Assembly: GCA_945865935.1 (NCBI GenBank)
Contig: CAMBFI010000002.1
Span: 186,001-250,000 of the forward strand
Length of the DNA: 64,000 nucleotides
Reading direction: 5' to 3'
Origin: Bordetella parapertussis
Lineage (GTDB): Bacteria > Pseudomonadota > Gammaproteobacteria > Burkholderiales > Burkholderiaceae_B
A program made the translations under genes and the position numbers. Below the pieces are notes generated by a model that saw only the letters and a list, made by a program, of their open reading frames with translations, had not been told where the DNA came from and did not search any database. Position 1 is the stretch's first letter; every line of letters begins with the position of its first letter. Shown in pieces: positions 59,422 to 64,000 of the stretch.

Positions 59422-60162
59422 ATGCTGCTGATCCCTGCAATTGACCTCAAAGACGGTCGCTGTGTAAGACTCCGCCAAGGCGACATGGAGGATGCGACCG
59501 TGTTCTCCGAAGATCCTGTCGCGATGGCGATGCACTGGTATGACCTAGGCGCGCGTCGTCTGCATCTCGTCGACCTCAACGGTGCCGTCGCCGGCAAACC
59601 TAAAAACGAAGCCATCATTAAAGCGATCGTTAACTCCGTTGGCTCCGAGATGCCGGTGCAAATTGGTGGGGGCATCCGTGACCTCGACACGATTGAACGC
59701 TATCTTGATTTTGGTATCTCTTACGTCATCATCGGCACTGCTGCCGTGAAAAATCCAGGGTTCTTGCATGACGCCTGCGGCGCTTTCCCTGGAAGCATCA
59801 TTGTCGGGCTTGACGCCAAAGACGGCAAAGTTGCGACCGACGGTTGGAGCAAGCTCACCAAACACGACGTCACAGACTTGGCTAAAAAGTTTGAAGACTA
59901 TGGCTGTGAAGCAATTATCTACACCGATATCGGTCGAGATGGCATGCTGAGTGGCGTAAACATCGAAGCCACGGTTCGGCTCGCCCAACACGTCCGCATC
60001 CCGGTGATCGCTTCAGGTGGCGTGACGGACTTGCGCGACATCGATGCCTTATGTGCGGTTGAAGAAGAAGGTATCGAAGGCGCAATCCTGGGTCGCAGCA
60101 TCTACGAAGGCACGCTGGACTTCGAAGCCGCGCAACTACGCGCTGACGAACTTTCACCATGA
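59422..60162 (+). CDS. hisA: 1-(5-phosphoribosyl)-5-[(5-phosphoribosylamino)methylideneamino]imidazole-4-carboxamide isomerase
   Basis: 246 aa, half-barrel repeat TIM fold. Catalytic Asp in [19 protein letters not shown] and in [17 protein letters not shown]; phosphate loops [15 protein letters not shown] and [16 protein letters not shown]. Homologous to HisF, with which its end overlaps by 4 bases. A 68-base gap separates it from hisH. Confidence 0.96.
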   Translation: MLLIPAIDLKDGRCVRLRQGDMEDATVFSEDPVAMAMHWYDLGARRLHLVDLNGAVAGKPKNEAIIKAIVNSVGSEMPVQIGGGIRDLDTIERYLDFGISYVIIGTAAVKNPGFLHDACGAFPGSIIVGLDAKDGKVATDGWSKLTKHDVTDLAKKFEDYGCEAIIYTDIGRDGMLSGVNIEATVRLAQHVRIPVIASGGVTDLRDIDALCAVEEEGIEGAILGRSIYEGTLDFEAAQLRADELSP

Positions 60163-60962
60163 CCATCTCAACGGCGCCGAGCGCGGTCAGCGGACTGACT
60201 CGTCGCATTATTCCCTGCCTAGATGTCACAGCTGGGCGAGTTGTTAAAGGCGTGAACTTTGTCCAGCTCGTTGACGCCGGTGATCCGGTTGAGATCGCAC
60301 GACGCTACAACGAACAAGGTGCGGATGAGCTTACATTTTTAGACATCACGGCAACGAGTGATGGCCGCGATTTGATTTTGCCCATCATCGAACAAGTCGC
60401 CTCACAGGTGTTCATCCCTCTGACTGTTGGGGGGGGCGTCCGACAAGTCAGCGATGTCCAGCGCTTGCTTAATGCGGGTGCCGATAAGATTTCAATGAAC
60501 AGCGCCGCCGTCGCCAACCCAGACCTCGTGCGCGCCGCCTCGGATTATCACGGGTCCCAATGCATCGTTGTGGCGATTGATGCGAGACGCGTCAAAGATG
60601 CACCGACTCCGACCTGGGAAGTATTTACCCACGGTGGTCGCAAGGGAACAGGTCTTGACGCAGTGGCGTGGGCCCGCAAGATGGCTGAATACGGTGCTGG
60701 CGAAATCTTGCTCACCAGCATGGATCGTGACGGTACTAAATCAGGTTTTGATCTGGAGCTCACTCGCCTAGTATCAGACGCTGTCGCAGTCCCAGTGATC
60801 GCCTCTGGTGGTGTGGGAACCCTACAACATCTTGCTGATGGCGTGACGCTCGGCGGTGCAAGCGCCGTTTTGGCGGCTAGCATTTTTCACTACGGCGAGT
60901 TCACCGTGCGCGAGGCAAAAGATTTCATGGCATCCCGCGGTATTCCAGTCAGGCGAGGCTAA
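60159..60962 (+). CDS. hisF: Imidazole glycerol phosphate synthase, cyclase subunit
   Basis: 267 aa. TIM barrel with catalytic Asp in [20 protein letters not shown] and in [37 protein letters not shown] and [16 protein letters not shown] are phosphate loops. Uses ammonia from HisH to close the imidazole ring. It overlaps hisA (ATGA) and shares one base with hisI. Confidence 0.96.
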   Translation: MTISTAPSAVSGLTRRIIPCLDVTAGRVVKGVNFVQLVDAGDPVEIARRYNEQGADELTFLDITATSDGRDLILPIIEQVASQVFIPLTVGGGVRQVSDVQRLLNAGADKISMNSAAVANPDLVRAASDYHGSQCIVVAIDARRVKDAPTPTWEVFTHGGRKGTGLDAVAWARKMAEYGAGEILLTSMDRDGTKSGFDLELTRLVSDAVAVPVIASGGVGTLQHLADGVTLGGASAVLAASIFHYGEFTVREAKDFMASRGIPVRRG

Positions 60963-61402
60963 TGATGTCAACGCTCAACACAAACGCTGCATTGCCCTCT
61001 TGGCTTGCCGATGTGCGCTTTGATACACACGGATTGGTGCCGGCCATTGCGCAGGACGCCGTCAGCGGTCAAATTCTGATGGTCGCTTGGATGAACGCCG
61101 AATCGCTCGCAGAAACCGCACAAACCGGACGTGCCGTATTCTGGTCGCGCTCCCGCAACCGCCTGTGGCGCAAGGGAGAGGAGTCCGGCCATGTGCAACG
61201 CGTGCTGGAGCTTCGCCTAGACTGCGATGCAGATGTGATTTTGCTAAAAGTTGAACAACTTGGCGGTATTGCCTGCCACACTGGTCGTGCGAGCTGTTTT
61301 TACCAGCGACTAGAGACTCAAACCGAGTCCTCGGGCAATGCCATTCTCAAATGGGTTACTGTTGATCCCGTGCTTAAAGACCCCGAACTCATCTACAAAT
61401 GA
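60962..61402 (+). CDS. hisI: Phosphoribosyl-AMP cyclohydrolase
   Basis: 146 aa; start at 60962, with a second ATG directly after. Zinc and substrate residues in [40 protein letters not shown] and [18 protein letters not shown]. Separate from hisE, as usual in betaproteobacteria; the pair overlaps by 4 bases. Confidence 0.95.
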   Translation: MMSTLNTNAALPSWLADVRFDTHGLVPAIAQDAVSGQILMVAWMNAESLAETAQTGRAVFWSRSRNRLWRKGEESGHVQRVLELRLDCDADVILLKVEQLGGIACHTGRASCFYQRLETQTESSGNAILKWVTVDPVLKDPELIYK

Positions 61403-61743
61403 CGCCAAATACCCCTGAAGCCGTCTTACAGAGGCTTGCCGATCTGCTCGAAACCCGACTACCCAGTCGCGGTGGAGATCCATCCACGTCTTACGTCGCA
61501 AAGCTTTTTTCAAAAGGGCCCGAAGCAGCGCTCAAGAAAATTGGTGAAGAAGCAACCGAATTGGTGATGGCGGCCAAAGACGGACAGGCAGACAGAATCG
61601 TGGCAGAAATGGCCGATTTATGGTTTCATTGTCTCGTTGTGTTGGCGGAAAACGGTTTGCGCCCCGAGCGGGTAACAGCAGAGCTTGCGCGCCGCGAAGG
61701 CCTGTCAGGGCTTGCCGAAAAAGCCAGCCGAACGGAAAAATAA
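61399..61743 (+). CDS. hisE: Phosphoribosyl-ATP pyrophosphatase
   Basis: 114 aa. MazG-like helical fold with metal ligands in [17 protein letters not shown] and [20 protein letters not shown]. Second step of histidine synthesis. It ends the his block; 49 bases follow before hinT. Confidence 0.94.
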   Translation: MTPNTPEAVLQRLADLLETRLPSRGGDPSTSYVAKLFSKGPEAALKKIGEEATELVMAAKDGQADRIVAEMADLWFHCLVVLAENGLRPERVTAELARREGLSGLAEKASRTEK

Positions 61744-61792
61744 TCCTAGTATTCGGGATTTTTCATCAAACCTCTTGGCAATAGAACGTATC

Positions 61793-62161
61793 ATGAGCGA
61801 ACAGTGCATTTTTTGTAAGATCGTCGAGGGAAAAATTCCTGCAAAAATCGTCTACCAAGATGAAGATTGTGTGGTTTTTCATGACATTAACCCAGCTGCG
61901 CCGGTACATTTGCTCATGGTTCCACGCAAACATGTTGTCTCAATGCAAGAAATTTTGTCCGAAGATGCCCTGTGGTTAGGTAGAATACTGTCTAAGGTTC
62001 CCGAGATCGCCATCCAAAATGGCTGCAATCCGGGGCCAGCGGGAGGATTTCGTCTCACGGCGAACGCTGGCATTGAGGGCGGACAAGAAGTCCCTCACCT
62101 TCATTTTCATATTTTGGGTGGTAAACGTCCCTGGCAGGGACAAAAATCCATCGCACTCTAA
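61793..62161 (+). CDS. hinT: HIT family purine nucleotide hydrolase (HinT)
   Basis: 122 aa from [20 protein letters not shown]; the longer upstream frame runs into hisE. Histidine-triad motif HLHFHILGG near the C terminus and [20 protein letters not shown] in the middle. It cleaves nucleoside phosphoramidates. The position between hisE and tatA is common in Burkholderiales. Confidence 0.92.
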   Translation: MSEQCIFCKIVEGKIPAKIVYQDEDCVVFHDINPAAPVHLLMVPRKHVVSMQEILSEDALWLGRILSKVPEIAIQNGCNPGPAGGFRLTANAGIEGGQEVPHLHFHILGGKRPWQGQKSIAL

Positions 62162-62175
62162 TTCGGAGAATACTC

Positions 62176-62424
62176 ATGGGTAGTTTTAGCATTTGGCACT
62201 GGTTAATCGTTCTCGTTATCGTTGCGCTCATTTTCGGCACGAAGAAAATCCGCAACATCGGCGCAGATCTTGGTGGCGCGGTAAAAGGTTTTAAAGAAGG
62301 AATGAAAGATCCGAACGCTAAAGAAGGTGACACGCCTGCGGCCGCTGAGGCAGCACCTGCGCAACGCGTTGCCTCAAATGAAACTGTTGATGTGCAGGCC
62401 AAAGAAAAATCCAGCGCCCAATAA
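62176..62424 (+). CDS. tatA: Sec-independent protein translocase subunit TatA
   Basis: 82 aa. Short periplasmic start, one membrane helix ([15 protein letters not shown]) and amphipathic helix [20 protein letters not shown], then a charged Ala/Glu-rich tail. Forms the pore of the Tat system with TatB and TatC. GGAG stands upstream. Confidence 0.95.
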   Translation: MGSFSIWHWLIVLVIVALIFGTKKIRNIGADLGGAVKGFKEGMKDPNAKEGDTPAAAEAAPAQRVASNETVDVQAKEKSSAQ

Positions 62425-62469
62425 TTTTTGCTGGATCGCTCTGTCCGGAGCTACTTTGGTGCATAAAAC

Positions 62470-63141
62470 ATGTTTGATGTCAGCTTTACTGAACTACTCG
62501 TAATCGGGGTCATTGCGCTTGTCGTTATTGGCCCTGAACGTCTCCCTAAGGTAGCGCGCACGCTCGGTCACCTGGTGGGCCGAGCGCAGCGCTATGTCAG
62601 TGACGTCAAGTCAGACATCCAACGCGAAGTTGAGCTCGATGAACTTCGTAAGCTGAAGGACCAAATGCAAGACGCTGCGCAAAGTGTGCAGAGTAGCTTG
62701 CAGAGCACAAGTGATGCGCTCACCAAGCCTCTCGAGGCACTTGAGCAAAACACGATGTCGACCTTCAATGAAGCGACTGCCGGCCTGAAAGAAGCGACGT
62801 CATTTAACACGCCCGCGTCCGAGCCTGTCGCCGACGCGGCGTCAACCAAACCCAGTTTAATTAACGCCGCACCGAACCAAAACAGCAACTTGCACGCCGC
62901 ATCTCCTGGAAGCACGCCTGTTGCCTCGAGCGAGAGCGCAGCGATGACGCCGGAAGCTGCGCTTGCCAACGCGTCGCAAACGCAGGGGATGACCGGGCTC
63001 TTTGATACGCCAGTTCAAACTGAATTCGAGATTGCGAGCACGGCTGACTTCGAGTCTGCGGCTCGCAAAGCGCAAGAAACAGAAAAAGCTTTGGCCAGTG
63101 CGCCGACTTCAGCTACCCCTCCGTCGGGATCAAAATCTTGA
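62470..63141 (+). CDS. tatB: Sec-independent protein translocase subunit TatB
   Basis: 223 aa. N-terminal helix with FTELLVIGVIALVVIGPERL and PKVARTLGHLVGRAQRYVSD, typical of TatB, then a coiled part (QREVELDELRKLKDQMQDAA) and a long low-complexity Ala/Ser/Thr/Pro tail from about residue 100. TatB receives twin-arginine substrates with TatC. The tail is long for the family. Confidence 0.93.
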   Translation: MFDVSFTELLVIGVIALVVIGPERLPKVARTLGHLVGRAQRYVSDVKSDIQREVELDELRKLKDQMQDAAQSVQSSLQSTSDALTKPLEALEQNTMSTFNEATAGLKEATSFNTPASEPVADAASTKPSLINAAPNQNSNLHAASPGSTPVASSESAAMTPEAALANASQTQGMTGLFDTPVQTEFEIASTADFESAARKAQETEKALASAPTSATPPSGSKS

Positions 63142-63929
63142 GCAACACAGAAAAAACCGCTGAGCCCGGCGAACAAAACGAAAGTTTTATGTCGCACCTG
63201 GTTGAACTGCGCTCGCGCCTGTTACGAGCAGTCGGCACAATCGTTGTGATCTTTTTTGTTTTATTTCTCTATCCTGGCGCCTCGGACATCTACGATCTGC
63301 TTGCGGCACCCATGCTGGCCTCCTTGCCAGAGGGCACCCGCATGATTGCAACCGGCGTGATCACGCCCTTCATGGTGCCTGTCAAGGTCACGATGATGGC
63401 CGCTTTTGTAATTGCTCTGCCCGTTGTCCTGTATCAAGTCTGGGCCTTTGTTGCACCAGGACTGTACAAACACGAGCAAAATTTAGCCTTACCTCTGATC
63501 GTTTCAAGCTCGCTGCTGTTTTTGATAGGAATGGCCTTTTGTTACTTTGTTGTGTTCAAAACAGTCTTTAGCTTCATCGCTTCATTTGCGCCGCAATCGA
63601 TTACACCGGCGCCGGATATCGAGGCATACCTGACGTTTGTCATGACGATGTTTTTGGCCTTTGGGCTCACGTTTGAAGTCCCTGTCGCGGTTGTCCTTCT
63701 CGTTCGGATGGGGATTGTGACGATCAAGCAACTGAGCGAAGCCCGTGGTTATGTCATCGTTGGGGCGTTTGTGATCGCCGCCGTCGTCACTCCACCCGAT
63801 GTCGTCAGCCAATTTTTGTTGGCCGTTCCGCTCTGCATCCTCTACGAGATCGGACTCTTAGTCGCCCGGGGGATCAAGCCCCGCAAGAAAGAAGAGGAAA
63901 AGACGACAACACCCGAGTCCACAAGCTGA
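63138..63929 (+). CDS. tatC: Sec-independent protein translocase subunit TatC
   Basis: 263 aa if started at the TTG that overlaps the tatB stop (TTGA); an ATG at 63189 before SHLVELRSRLLRA is the alternative. Six membrane segments; core motifs SFMSHLVELRSRLLRAVGT and FVMTMFLAFGLTFEVPVAVV with the conserved Phe/Glu. Main receptor for twin-arginine signals. Last gene of the long rightward run. Confidence 0.94.
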   Translation: MSNTEKTAEPGEQNESFMSHLVELRSRLLRAVGTIVVIFFVLFLYPGASDIYDLLAAPMLASLPEGTRMIATGVITPFMVPVKVTMMAAFVIALPVVLYQVWAFVAPGLYKHEQNLALPLIVSSSLLFLIGMAFCYFVVFKTVFSFIASFAPQSITPAPDIEAYLTFVMTMFLAFGLTFEVPVAVVLLVRMGIVTIKQLSEARGYVIVGAFVIAAVVTPPDVVSQFLLAVPLCILYEIGLLVARGIKPRKKEEEKTTTPESTS

Positions 63930-63955
63930 AAACGGGCTGTTATCAAAGAACTCTT

Positions 63956-63974
63956 ACAACAAATCTCTTGTTGT
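63956..63974 (+). terminator. Weak hairpin after tatC
   Basis: ACAACAA (63956-63962) pairs with TTGTTGT (63968-63974) around ATCTC, followed by CTTAGTATTT. Low G+C and no clean U-tract; a possible terminator only. Confidence 0.3.
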
Positions 63975-64000
63975 CTTAGTATTTAAGGTATATCTTTTAG

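Noticed and set aside
61736-61764. Hairpin AATCC/GGATT followed by TTTT after hisE.
   Set aside because: Only five base pairs with a nine-base loop; too weak to call a terminator between hisE and hinT.

Overview
The window reads as chromosomal DNA of a betaproteobacterium in Burkholderiales, most likely Alcaligenaceae (the Bordetella/Achromobacter side). The evidence is gene order and family content: the cytochrome oxidase block with DUF2970, DUF2909 and a small assembly protein; rpoH beside a NUDIX gene; gltBD; the run mla - ibaG - murA - his - hinT - tatABC; a PhaM-like protein and a DUF3717 protein. Genus is not decided. Coding density is very high and no gene-free stretch reaches 300 bases (the longest are about 140-180). 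I see no rRNA, tRNA, CRISPR array, prophage or intact insertion sequence.

Layout. 1-1319: end of tcuA and all of tcuB (tricarballylate oxidation). 1324-5105: leftward cassette of a sterol-desaturase-like membrane enzyme, a NodB-like deacetylase, a YVTN beta-propeller and an SMP-30-like protein. 5187-11196: lrp, a MocR-type regulator divergent from an omega-amino-acid:pyruvate transaminase, a gamma-glutamyltransferase-like enzyme and a pirin. 11232-13784: an A+T-rich methyltransferase-like gene and glmS. 13946-25660: an accessory catabolic island with a second Lrp-type regulator, a 2-hydroxyacid dehydrogenase, a GntR/FCD regulator, two MmgE/PrpD enzymes, a beta-hydroxyacid dehydrogenase, an AfuABC-type ABC importer and a TcuA-like flavoprotein. 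25804-30536: glycosyltransferase, MFS exporter, glmU, PhaM-like protein, DUF3717. 30564-39120: a leftward cytochrome c oxidase operon (subunits II, I, III plus SURF1, heme A synthase, heme O synthase and SCO). 39330-42903: NUDIX, rpoH, a YjiK-like protein and a RAYT-derived protein. 43059-49274: gltBD. 49396-63929: one long rightward run covering phospholipid transport (mlaFEDAC), an ABC-2 exporter, ibaG, murA, histidine biosynthesis (hisGDBHAFIE), hinT and tatABC.

How it works together. The left and middle parts are about uptake and oxidation of organic acids and amino acids, with local regulators next to their likely targets. Several intergenic gaps carry symmetrical, operator-like sequences: an 11-bp inverted repeat between the MocR gene and the transaminase, ATTTCAT palindromes between glmS and the second lrp-like gene, and an ATAC-N4-GTAT motif at two promoters of the catabolic island. 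The right half is housekeeping.

Most notable observations: a perfect CIRCE element (TTAGCACTC-N9-GAGTGCTAA) immediately upstream of rpoH; a RAYT-family protein that has lost both the HUH histidines and the catalytic tyrosine yet still sits beside a REP-like hairpin; three partner genes missing from otherwise familiar operons (ctaG/cox11, mlaB, hisC); and an AACTGTA repeat cluster that links the beta-propeller cassette to the MocR/transaminase promoter. All assignments were made by eye from motifs and context; no database search was run.
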